Assembly: GCA_002702705.1 (NCBI GenBank)
Contig: PABH01000026.1
Coordinates: 1 to 37,313, forward strand
Reading direction: 5' to 3'
Length of the DNA: 37,313 nt
DNA from: Anaerolineaceae bacterium
GTDB lineage: Bacteria; Chloroflexota; Anaerolineae; Anaerolineales; Anaerolineaceae
Shown: positions 8,126 through 14,729 of the stretch, piece by piece
Layout of the letters: each line of letters begins with the position of its first letter
Numbering within the stretch: the first letter of the stretch is position 1
Translations under genes and position numbers: made by a program
Notes under the pieces: generated by a model
What the model was told of the DNA's origin: nothing
The model's database searches: none
Seen by the model: only the letters and a program-made list of their open reading frames with translations

Positions 8126-9127
8126 TTAGATGCTCACGTTCTTAACCGTTGCTTTTGCTTTTGCACTTTTTTGGTAAACATCAAAAGCAACAGCGGCGAG
8201 CAACACGGATCCTTTCACCACATTTTGCGAGAAATCCGGGAAACTGGCTAACTGCATCGCGTTATTTAAAACACCGATGATGAGGATGCCGGTCATCAAA
8301 CCGAAGATGGTGCCTTCTCCGCCTTTGAAGCTAAATCCTCCAAGCAGCGCAGCGGTTAAGGCATCAAACTCAATCCCTTGCCCGGTGAAAACTTGACCGG
8401 CAAAAACACGGGAGAGTAAAAGAATGGAGGTGATTGCTGAAGCGAAACCGGAAATCGCGAATAAAAGCACCCGCATTCTTTTGATATCCACGCCGGCTAG
8501 GCGAGCAGCTTCTTCGTTCCCTCCCAAGGCAAAGATATAACGACCGAAATAGGTTTTGGTGAGTATAAATGCGCCGATGAGTGCAATAATGATCATGATA
8601 ACAATTGGTACAGGAATCGGTCCGATATAACCTTGGCCAAACCACCGGAAGGCATCAGGGAATCCCATGATGTTCCTTGATTGGGCAAAGATGTATCCAA
8701 GCCCTTTATAGATGGAGGCGGTGCCCAGCGTGATAATGAGCGAATGAACATTCAGGGTAACGGAAAGAAGCCCATTAATTACCCCCAGGGTTGTTCCGAC
8801 GAGTAGGGTAAGCAGGATCGCTGTGCCCATAGGTAAATCCCAATCCACCATCATAATGGCTAAAATGATGTTGGTCATTACAATCTGGGAACCAATGGAA
8901 AGATCAATGCCGCCGGAAATCATTATAAAGCTGACGCCGACCGCGCTAATTGCTGCAAAAGATACTTGTCGAATAAGGATGATAATATTGCGGCTTGTCA
9001 AGAAATTGGGTGAGATGATGGAAAATAAAACTATTAAGCCAATTAATATCATTTGAGGTGCATATTTTCTCATTTCCGCGCCGGTCCTTGTCCGCAGATT
9101 TGAAAAGGTTGCGGTTGAATTTGTCAT
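8126..9127 (-). CDS. Sugar-type ABC transporter permease (RbsC/BPD_transp_2 family)
   Basis: 333 residues with about nine to ten hydrophobic segments and the typical RbsC-like pattern: SRNIIILIRQVSFAAISAVG near the start, ISGGIDLSIGS at about residues 70-80, GGNEEAARLAGVDIKRMR at about 200-217 (coupling to the ATPase), and FDALTAALLGGFSFKGGEGT at about 260. The family carries monosaccharides such as ribose, galactose, xylose, or autoinducer-2-like compounds. The start is supported by AAGGAG eight bases upstream, 12 bases after the ATPase stop. It forms the membrane channel with 9140-10627 and the binding lipoprotein 10704-11780; only one permease gene is present, so it would act as a homodimer. 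Confidence 0.94.
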   Translation of the reverse strand: MTNSTATFSNLRTRTGAEMRKYAPQMILIGLIVLFSIISPNFLTSRNIIILIRQVSFAAISAVGVSFIMISGGIDLSIGSQIVMTNIILAIMMVDWDLPMGTAILLTLLVGTTLGVINGLLSVTLNVHSLIITLGTASIYKGLGYIFAQSRNIMGFPDAFRWFGQGYIGPIPVPIVIMIIIALIGAFILTKTYFGRYIFALGGNEEAARLAGVDIKRMRVLLFAISGFASAITSILLLSRVFAGQVFTGQGIEFDALTAALLGGFSFKGGEGTIFGLMTGILIIGVLNNAMQLASFPDFSQNVVKGSVLLAAVAFDVYQKSAKAKATVKNVSI

Positions 9128-9139
9128 CAGTTTTTCTCC

Positions 9140-10627
9140 TTAATGAATGCCCGATGCGAGATCGAGAATGTAGTTTTGACTAAATTGTTCTTTTTGCACT
9201 TCCCCCACCAGTTTTCCTTCGCTTAACACGATGATTCTGTCTGACATTCCTAATAATTCTTCCATATCAGAAGTGATCATTAGAATTGCGTTTCCATTAT
9301 CAGCTAACTCGCACATCAGTTGATAAATTTCTTGCTTGGCACCAACGTCTATGCCGCGTGTGGGTTCATCAAAGATTAGAATTTCGGATTCAGCAGCCAG
9401 GGATTTTGCAAGCACGACCTTTTGCTGGTTGCCGCCGCTTAAGTTAATTACTAATTGTTCCATATTGGGTGTTTTGATATTGATCCGCTCTCGATAATGC
9501 TCAGTAATATCTTTTTCCGATTTTTGATCTACGATCCCGTAATTTGAAAGTTTACGCACAATTGGAAAGCTGATATTCCAGCCTACACCTAATTCGAGGA
9601 AGAGGCCTTTGTTCTTTCGATCTTCTGTTAACAGACCTATGCCGTTTTGAATAGCCTCTTTGGGAGATCGTATTTTTACCTGTCTCCCACCTATCCAAAT
9701 CTCACCACGTTCAATTGGGGCCGCGCCAATAAGCATCATGGCGAGTTCTGTTCTGCCAGCACCTACCAAACCGGATATCCCCAAGATTTCACCTTTACAC
9801 ACAGAAAAAGAAATATCTCGATCCCCATTGCCTGTCAGGTTTTTGACTTCCAATGCGATCGACCCCGGTGGATTTAAACGAGATGGATATGTTTCTTTTA
9901 ACTCGCGACCGACCATTAGACTGATGAGTTCTTTGCGGTTTGTGTTTGCGGTCAACTTGGTATCTACATATTCACCATCACGCAACACAGAAACTCGATC
10001 CGATATCCTAAAAACTTCTTCCAGGCGGTGGGAAATATAGATAATCGTGACGCCTTTTTCCTTCAATTGTTTGATGATCTCAAACATACGCTCCACTTCC
10101 GAAATCGAAAGTGGGGCACTCGGTTCATCCATGATCAGGAGTTTTACTTTTTTAGAAACCGCTTTGGCAATTTCCACAATTTGCTTTTGGGCAGGAGATA
10201 ACTCTCCTACCAACGCATTTGGATTTATATCTACTTTAAATAATTCGAAAATCTCCCTGGTTTTTTTCCTCATCGTGCCGTAATCAACAAATCTCTTATT
10301 ACTTACCTTGTCGCCCAAAAAAATGTTTTCAGCAGCAGACATGGTCGGTATCAGGTTAAATTCCTGATAGATCACTTCAATGCCCATGCCTCTGGATAGT
10401 TGTGGGGTCATTTGCTGATAAGATTGTCCCCCGATATGAATAAATCCACTATCTATACTAATTGCACCTGCGACAGCCTTGATCAAGGTGGATTTTCCAG
10501 CGCCATTTTCTCCAAGCAAAGCATGGACTTCGCCTTCGATGAAGTCAAGAGAAACTTTATTTAACGCCAAAACGCCAGGATATCTTTTTGTAATGTTTTC
10601 CAGGGATAATACAACCTTGGCATTCAT
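9140..10627 (-). CDS. Sugar ABC transporter ATPase, two tandem nucleotide-binding domains (RbsA/MglA type)
   Basis: 495 residues, the usual length for the CUT2 class. Domain 1 has Walker A GENGAGKST (39-47), signature LSPAQKQ (143-149) and Walker B LLIMDEPSAPLS (163-174). Domain 2 has the family's degenerate Walker A GLVGAGRTE (286-294, Arg in place of Lys), a canonical signature LSGGNQQ (396-402) and Walker B ILIFDEPTRGID. The degenerate second P-loop is normal for this class. The switch histidine of domain 1 is at YISHRLEE. The ATG at 10627 has AAGGA directly abutting it, too close for an optimal start, so the AGGT further upstream may be used. It is second in the operon after the binding protein. 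Confidence 0.95.
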   Translation of the reverse strand: MNAKVVLSLENITKRYPGVLALNKVSLDFIEGEVHALLGENGAGKSTLIKAVAGAISIDSGFIHIGGQSYQQMTPQLSRGMGIEVIYQEFNLIPTMSAAENIFLGDKVSNKRFVDYGTMRKKTREIFELFKVDINPNALVGELSPAQKQIVEIAKAVSKKVKLLIMDEPSAPLSISEVERMFEIIKQLKEKGVTIIYISHRLEEVFRISDRVSVLRDGEYVDTKLTANTNRKELISLMVGRELKETYPSRLNPPGSIALEVKNLTGNGDRDISFSVCKGEILGISGLVGAGRTELAMMLIGAAPIERGEIWIGGRQVKIRSPKEAIQNGIGLLTEDRKNKGLFLELGVGWNISFPIVRKLSNYGIVDQKSEKDITEHYRERINIKTPNMEQLVINLSGGNQQKVVLAKSLAAESEILIFDEPTRGIDVGAKQEIYQLMCELADNGNAILMITSDMEELLGMSDRIIVLSEGKLVGEVQKEQFSQNYILDLASGIH

Positions 10628-10654
10628 TCCTTTTTACCTACGTTTCTGAAATCT

Positions 10655-10679
10655 AGTGAAGGACCCCCAATCCTTCACT
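10655..10679 (-). promoter_or_regulatory. Intercistronic hairpin between binding-protein and ATPase genes
   Basis: A perfect nine-base stem (AGTGAAGGA at 10655-10663 with TCCTTCACT at 10671-10679) has a seven-base loop. It is not followed by a U-run, so it is probably not a full terminator. Hairpins at this place in ABC operons are known to protect the upstream message, raising the binding protein over the membrane components. Confidence 0.6.
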
Positions 10680-10703
10680 GTCATTCGTAATAAAAGCAAC
10701 TAA

Positions 10704-11780
10704 TCAGGGTGCCAACGTGGAAAAATCACAATTGACCGGTTCCAATTCATCATTAATGATGTTGGGATGTTCGACACCTTGCAGCATTTTCTTGATTTGG
10801 TCGTATGTAGCCTGATCGAGAGCTGTTCCACCGATAGCTATAAAACCTTTATAAGGATCTTGACAACTCGTAACCACATCGATCACGGATGGATCCATAT
10901 CACCAGCAAATACGCCGTAATCTTCTAAATTAACATCGGGCAGCGCTTTAATGGCGTTAGCAATACCCTGAGCATGGGCTGTGGATTGGGCAATGAACAC
11001 TTTAACATTGGGATTTGCGGTGAAGACGTTCTCTGCGGCGTTCTGACCCACAGGGAGACTATCACCTGAAACATCTAAATGGGCAACAAGTTTTACTTTG
11101 GGGCAAATTTCTGTGATAGTGGAGTAGCCGCGATCACGCTCAGCCATTCCGACTGAGGAACTTGCACCACCAATAATAGCTGTCTCAACACTGCCATCAG
11201 CGGCATCCGGGTACCTGGCTTCAATGAAATCACAAGCCATTTTGGCTACTTTGGTGCCATCTTCGTACTGGCTGGTGTGCATAATGGAATCAAATGGCGC
11301 GAGTTTCGCTGGGGGAACACCCATTACCATGATACCGGCAGCTTTGGCTTCCTCAATTGCTGGGATCAATTGATCTATCTCGCCGGCTGCCATAACATAC
11401 ATGAAATCAGTACCCATGGAGATACAGTTTTCGATCTGGTCGAACTGTTTATTTAAACCACCTTCGTCAGCGCCATAGACGTTTACAATCACTCCATCTG
11501 CTGCAAACTTTTCTGTAACGGAAGTAGCTACACCGTTTAAGAAAGGATTGGCAAGCGAGGGAATGATGTAACAAACCACTTTGCCGTTGATATCAAAAGG
11601 TGCACCGGATTGTGCTGGTACCATTGAAACAATGGTGTCTTCAGCTGGCTCTTCGGCTGCAGGTTCCACTGCGGTAGGCTCTGCAAGGGCAGGGGCTTCA
11701 GTAGCTGTGCTGCCGCAAGCTGATAGCAGGAAGCTAGCAACGATGAAAACTGCAATGAGACTAAGGTATAACTTCTTCAT
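10704..11780 (-). CDS. Sugar ABC transporter substrate-binding lipoprotein (RbsB-like)
   Basis: From the ATG at 11780 (AGGAG eight bases upstream) the product is 358 residues. The frame is open to 11927, but the lipoprotein signal fixes the start: MKKLYLSLIAVF, then lipobox LLSAC with Cys22. A Pro/Ala/Glu-rich linker (about 26-45) is followed by a type-1 periplasmic-binding fold: IPSLANPFLNGVATSV, DFMYVMAAGEIDQLIPAIEEA, IIGGASSSVGMAERDRGY, and VFAGDMDPSVID. The family binds monosaccharides or related polyols. The ligand cannot be read. The protein probably delivers substrate at the outer face of the membrane to the 8126-9127/9140-10627 transporter. It is the first gene after the predicted promoter at 11855-11883. 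Confidence 0.94.
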   Translation of the reverse strand: MKKLYLSLIAVFIVASFLLSACGSTATEAPALAEPTAVEPAAEEPAEDTIVSMVPAQSGAPFDINGKVVCYIIPSLANPFLNGVATSVTEKFAADGVIVNVYGADEGGLNKQFDQIENCISMGTDFMYVMAAGEIDQLIPAIEEAKAAGIMVMGVPPAKLAPFDSIMHTSQYEDGTKVAKMACDFIEARYPDAADGSVETAIIGGASSSVGMAERDRGYSTITEICPKVKLVAHLDVSGDSLPVGQNAAENVFTANPNVKVFIAQSTAHAQGIANAIKALPDVNLEDYGVFAGDMDPSVIDVVTSCQDPYKGFIAIGGTALDQATYDQIKKMLQGVEHPNIINDELEPVNCDFSTLAP

Positions 11781-11854
11781 TTTTTTCTCCTTCAATTTAG
11801 AAAAATTGTGCCCGGAAAGGCTTAATCCGTAAATATAGAATACAAGTAAGGTTT

Positions 11855-11883
11855 TATCTAAACAATTCAATTTTCTGGTACAA
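11855..11883 (-). promoter_or_regulatory. Predicted sigma-70-type promoter of the ABC transport operon
   Basis: On the minus strand TTGTAC (11883-11878) and TAGATA (11860-11855) are separated by exactly 17 bases. Initiation near 11848 would give a leader of about 65 bases before the binding-protein start at 11780. The -35 box overlaps the inverted repeat at 11881-11907, the usual place for LysR-type control. Confidence 0.5.
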
Positions 11884-11907
11884 TCTATTCCATAACGGAA
11901 TAGATTG
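11881..11907. promoter_or_regulatory. LysR-type operator: perfect 11-bp inverted repeat
   Basis: CAATCTATTCC (11881-11891) and GGAATAGATTG (11897-11907) are exact reverse complements around ATAAC. The core ATTCC-N5-GGAAT carries the T-N11-A pattern of LysR-family sites. It lies 12 bases before the LysR start and overlaps the -35 box of the opposite operon promoter. It can therefore serve both autoregulation and operon control. Confidence 0.8.
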
Positions 11908-11919
11908 ATTGTGAGTGGA

Positions 11920-12807
11920 ATGAACAAAAAACAAATTCAATATTTCTTAAAAATCGTTGAAATGGACAGCTTCTCAGCAGCTTCTGAAGAACTGTATATT
12001 TCACAGTCTTCGCTTTCCAAACAAATTATGTCGCTGGAAAAAGAACTTGGTATTATCTTGTTTGATCGAGGTAAACGTCAAATCAAACTCACCCAAGCGG
12101 GGAAAACATTTTTGCCCCATGCTCAAGCGTTTCTACGTACATACCAAATGATGATAGCTGATCTTGAATTACACCAGGATACACCTTCTTTAGCCGTTGT
12201 TGCTATCCCGGTGATTGCCCAATACGGGATTACCGGGTACCTGGCAGCTTTTCGCAACCAATTTCCGCACGTTAAATTAAACTTGGAAGAACGGGAAGCC
12301 CATGAGGTTCTTTCTGGTTTGGCGAATGGGCAGTATGATCTGGCTTTTCTGCGAGATAATTACTTGGACAAAAAAACCTTTGACTTGTTTGAAGTTACTG
12401 ACGATAAATTGTCTGTGGTGGTATCTAAAAACCATCCGTTTGCTAACCGTGATTTAATCTCTCTGCACGAACTGACTACAGAAAACTTTATTATGTTTGA
12501 TAAGGGTACAGTGGTGCATGAAATTGCTGTAGATGCTTGCCGTGAAGCTGGGTTTGAACCGCGTATTTTTTATGCCAGCCTGCGTATTGAAAGTATTCTA
12601 GGGTTAGTGACTTCTCAATCCGGGATTACACTAATGATGGAAAAGGTAATTAATTATCATAAACGCCCGGAATTGACCGTGGTTCCTTTAAAGGAACCAG
12701 TCACCAGCCGGATCGTTTTGGCGCATCCGCGTGGTCGGAAGCTCTCACACGGCGCGGAGTTTTTCTTATCGTTTATGAAAAGAGAGATGAACCGTTCTCA
12801 CTCTTAA
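11920..12807 (+). CDS. LysR-family transcriptional regulator
   Basis: From the ATG at 11920 the product is 295 residues, the usual LysR length. A TTG at 11905 is also in frame but lies inside the inverted repeat. The N-terminal winged helix-turn-helix is clear (residues 1-60: KIVEMDSFSAASEELYISQS, then SLSKQIMSLEKELGIILFDR and LTQAGKTFL). Residues 90-295 form the effector-binding fold, including VAIPVIAQYGITGYL and LRIESILGLVTSQSGITLMM. LysR proteins typically activate a divergent operon on inducer binding and repress themselves, which fits the perfect palindrome between the two starts. The inducer is presumably the imported compound or its product. No strong terminator follows immediately; the nearest good one is at 13053-13090. 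Confidence 0.93.
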   Translation: MNKKQIQYFLKIVEMDSFSAASEELYISQSSLSKQIMSLEKELGIILFDRGKRQIKLTQAGKTFLPHAQAFLRTYQMMIADLELHQDTPSLAVVAIPVIAQYGITGYLAAFRNQFPHVKLNLEEREAHEVLSGLANGQYDLAFLRDNYLDKKTFDLFEVTDDKLSVVVSKNHPFANRDLISLHELTTENFIMFDKGTVVHEIAVDACREAGFEPRIFYASLRIESILGLVTSQSGITLMMEKVINYHKRPELTVVPLKEPVTSRIVLAHPRGRKLSHGAEFFLSFMKREMNRSHS

Positions 12808-12935
12808 TGGGATTAGGGTTTCTAAATCCTACCTCAAAAAATAGCGACGGGGGAGTGCTGATGGATAACTTTTATAGATGTTTGGATTAACATAAGGATT
12901 TTTCTACTAATAAAAATCATTTCTTCTTCGTATAT

Positions 12936-12972
12936 AAAAAGATCCCGGGTTTAAATGTCCGGCATCTTATAT
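12936..12972 (+). terminator. Degenerate terminator-like hairpin (first copy)
   Basis: AAAAAGAT and CATCTTAT flank a CCGG...CCGG core, closely resembling the hairpin 116 bases downstream but with a mismatch in the stem and a broken T-run. It is probably a decayed copy of the terminator at 13053-13090. Confidence 0.45.
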
Positions 12973-13052
12973 TAATTTGCCCACATATATAGATCTTAAC
13001 ACAAGAATACCACCATATATGTTGGTATATAGTGGTGATCTCTGGGTTATCA

Positions 13053-13090
13053 AAAAAAGATGCCGGGTCGAAATGTCAGGCATCTTTTTT
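13053..13090 (+). terminator. Rho-independent terminator, probably bidirectional
   Basis: AAAAAAGATGCC (13053-13064) pairs perfectly with GGCATCTTTTTT (13079-13090) across a 14-base loop. T-runs occur in both directions, so it can end LysR transcripts on the plus strand and transcripts of 13259-13720 on the minus strand. Confidence 0.75.
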
Positions 13091-13258
13091 GTTTTTTCAG
13101 GTGGTTTAAAAGGACGGAAAAGTTGTTTTATTAGCCCTGTTTAAACCGGCTGGACGATTTTCGGTGGTGGTCACTTTTTTAGAAAGTGATGAAGCAGGGG
13201 AGGAAGGGAGTGAGATAATTCAGCAAGTGGAAATGAAAATTATCGAGAAGCGACAAAA

Positions 13259-13720
13259 TCAACTATATAAATATTGGGCTGAATTCCAGGAGCTGATGAA
13301 ATGTCCAATGGCGAAGAGGTAAAGAGGAATTAACGTCAGCCAGACTTGTAGCCAGAGCACACCGAAGGTGAAAGCCAAAATGGGAAAAATTGCCATTGGG
13401 ATAGGAATACCCAAAAAGTTTTCAAACAAGGCGCGATAGGCCTGTTTTTTTACCATGTAACGAATCCAGAGGGCATAGTAGATGGCAGTACAAACGATCA
13501 GCCAGATGAATAACATAGGATTTCCATCTTGCCTGGGTTGATGGGGGAGAAATATGAATGTAGCGAAAAACAATATTTGTCCACCGTGTTCCAACATGGA
13601 TGTCCATTTGTTTTCCTCTGGGATGTTTTCTGGTTTGCTGGTAGGGGGAAAGAAAACAAACAATAGATTTGGAAAAAGGATAATTAGAATGATTGTTAAT
13701 GCTGGGATTGAGAATGACAT
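13259..13720 (-). CDS. Small integral membrane protein of unknown function
   Basis: 153 residues with four to five hydrophobic helices (about 3-23, 47-60, 69-88, 103-145). The only polar stretch is around residues 27-45 (PTSKPENIPEENKWTSM). AGGA lies 11 bases before the ATG. It stands alone between the LysR gene (convergent) and the RHS island. The Trp and Tyr content near helix ends is ordinary for membrane proteins. I recognise no family and no catalytic motif. Confidence 0.7.
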   Translation of the reverse strand: MSFSIPALTIILIILFPNLLFVFFPPTSKPENIPEENKWTSMLEHGGQILFFATFIFLPHQPRQDGNPMLFIWLIVCTAIYYALWIRYMVKKQAYRALFENFLGIPIPMAIFPILAFTFGVLWLQVWLTLIPLYLFAIGHFISSWNSAQYLYS

Positions 13721-13914
13721 GCAGAGTTTGTTCCTATTGAGAGAAAGATTAAACCGAAATTTTACGACTTCTATATTTTTCTAAAATTTTCACCCTTCCT
13801 GAATGGTTATGATGACTTAACTTATCTAATTGTAGCATCATTGCTTCAAATGAATTTCATTTCAAGCGATATATTTAACAAAAACAGGTACCATTTAAAC
13901 GACTGAACAGTTTA

Positions 13915-14026
13915 TTCCTGAGGGGACATGATAAAAGCCCAGAACCATTCGATAAAAAAGGCGGGCACAACTCCCAATAATTGGTTTGTTATGAGCCATG
14001 GAAGCCGTTATGTTGCCGCAAAATGA
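13915..14026 (+). pseudogene. Decayed 3' end of a gene related to the small ORF at 31373-31732
   Basis: This stretch matches the last third of the plus-strand gene ending at 31732. Shared blocks include AAAAGCCC, ATTCGATAAAAAAGG, GGGCAC and CTCCCAATAATTGGTTT, and both end in AAAATGAATAT with the same stop. Here the match carries a deletion of about 22 bases after GAACCA and further changes, and there is no upstream reading frame. It is the remnant left beside hairpin array 1, showing that the ORF-array arrangement once existed in both places. Confidence 0.7.
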
Positions 14027-14199
14027 ATATATTACAATCGAAATAGTCTGATAAATGGGGCGTTTTTAGAGAATATTCCGTGGAAAATCTAATTAATTTT
14101 GTCTGAACAATTTATTTTGTTCAAAAAAGAACATATGTTCTGTTAAATTACCCTAAATTTGTTCAATTCCCTGTTTTTTTAGAAAGAGGGGAGGAGGGG

Positions 14200-14578
14200 A
14201 TGTAGGCCAGTGCCAATAGCTTTGCATTTTTTTAAGCCAAATGTAGGCTGGTGCCAATAGGTGTGCACTATCATCAGATGATTATGGTTTTAATGTAGGC
14301 CAGTGCAGATTGAATGCACTTAAATTTAAAAACTCTTCAAAAAATGGCAAAAAATGGGTGTTTTTTGCTCCAGTGCAAATCTTTATGCACGCCAGTGCAG
14401 ATCTTTGTACTATCCAGTGCGAATAGGTATGGATTCCTACACAACTGTAGGAATCCATACCTATTCGCACTAGAGACCTGTTTTTTGCCTGTTTTTCGTA
14501 TACCTATCTGCACTGAGAATTTAATATATCTGCACCAGCCTACATTTTTCATATAATGATTTGCAATGGCCTATGTGA
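14200..14578. repeat. Palindromic array of short GTGC/GCAC hairpins, copy 1
   Basis: The motif TGTAGGC(C/T)(A/G)GTGC or its short form CAGTGCnnAT recurs on the plus strand at about 14201, 14242, 14294, 14371, 14393 and 14415. It recurs inverted at about 14462, 14501, 14530 and 14565. The array is symmetric about 14443. Several units fold alone: AGTGCA/TGCACT at 14302-14307 and 14315-14320, and GTGCA/TGCAC at 14373-14377 and 14386-14390. Outer ends are inverted repeats of each other. The units are too irregular and too alike within 'spacers' for CRISPR. It may be a MITE-like element, a structured RNA, or a set of binding sites. Short open frames inside it arise from the palindrome and are not genes. 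Confidence 0.75.
14416..14471. repeat. Perfect 26-bp inverted repeat at the centre of array 1
   Basis: Arms 14416-14441 and 14446-14471 are exact reverse complements around the loop CAAC. In array 2 the left arm (from 32124) is identical but the right arm has diverged within its middle, so array 1 is the better preserved at the centre. Confidence 0.9.
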
Positions 14579-14687
14579 GTCATCAAGTCTAAAATTGAAT
14601 ATGCCGTGCTGTCAAAACTGCAATCCAACTGGTCAGATAACTAGAAAAAGTTATCCCAATAGCTTAAATCTGTTTTCGCTGCTTGAT
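14579..14687. other. Short spacer between array 1 and the lipoprotein terminator
   Basis: About 110 bases with no open frame of note and no recognisable motif. It does not match the sequence to the right of array 2, so the direct repeat ends at the array. Confidence 0.5.
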
Positions 14688-14724
14688 GAAAAAACACCAC
14701 CAACCCAGAGGATATAGCTGGTGG
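14688..14724 (-). terminator. Rho-independent terminator of the RHS1-lipoprotein unit
   Basis: On the minus strand CCACCA (14724-14719) pairs with TGGTGG (14702-14697) and is followed by TGTTTTTT. It lies immediately after the lipoprotein stop at 14730. Confidence 0.65.
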
Positions 14725-14729
14725 ATTTG

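Larger units (their letters stand above)
12808..13258. other. Intergenic region with duplicated terminators, no convincing gene
   Basis: About 450 bases between convergent LysR and membrane-protein genes. It contains two related terminator-like hairpins, described separately, and an AT-rich stretch with a loose inverted repeat around 13008-13038. A plus-strand frame stays open from about 13108 to 13322 without a usable start or ribosome binding site; I do not call it a gene. Confidence 0.6.
13915..14578. repeat. Long direct repeat, copy 1 (partner at 31588-32286)
   Basis: About 660 bases align in the same orientation with 31588-32286 and are clearly similar throughout, with scattered substitutions and small indels. 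The repeat includes the ORF remnant (13915-14026), an AT-rich spacer (14027-14199) and the hairpin array (14200-14578). The two copies lie about 17.7 kb apart and bracket the giant RHS gene, its lipoprotein and the small plus-strand gene pair. Confidence 0.85.

Noticed and set aside
13108-13322. Plus-strand open frame reading GRFSVVVTFLESDEAGEEG
   Set aside because: No start codon with a ribosome binding site near its beginning; it partly overlaps the membrane-protein gene, and a frame this long is expected by chance.
14282-14556. Small genes in the arrays on both strands (also 32045-32264)
   Set aside because: The frames are mirror images caused by the central palindrome, encode the same odd peptide from both strands, and have no ribosome binding sites.
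14200-14578. CRISPR array
   Set aside because: The repeated unit is only about 12-19 bases, varies between copies, occurs in both orientations, and is unevenly spaced. The same 'spacers' recur in the second array, and no cas genes are nearby.
14200-14578. Integron attC site
   Set aside because: No RYYYAAC/GTTRRRY core sites or simple R/L box arrangement, and no integrase gene or cassette boundaries nearby.
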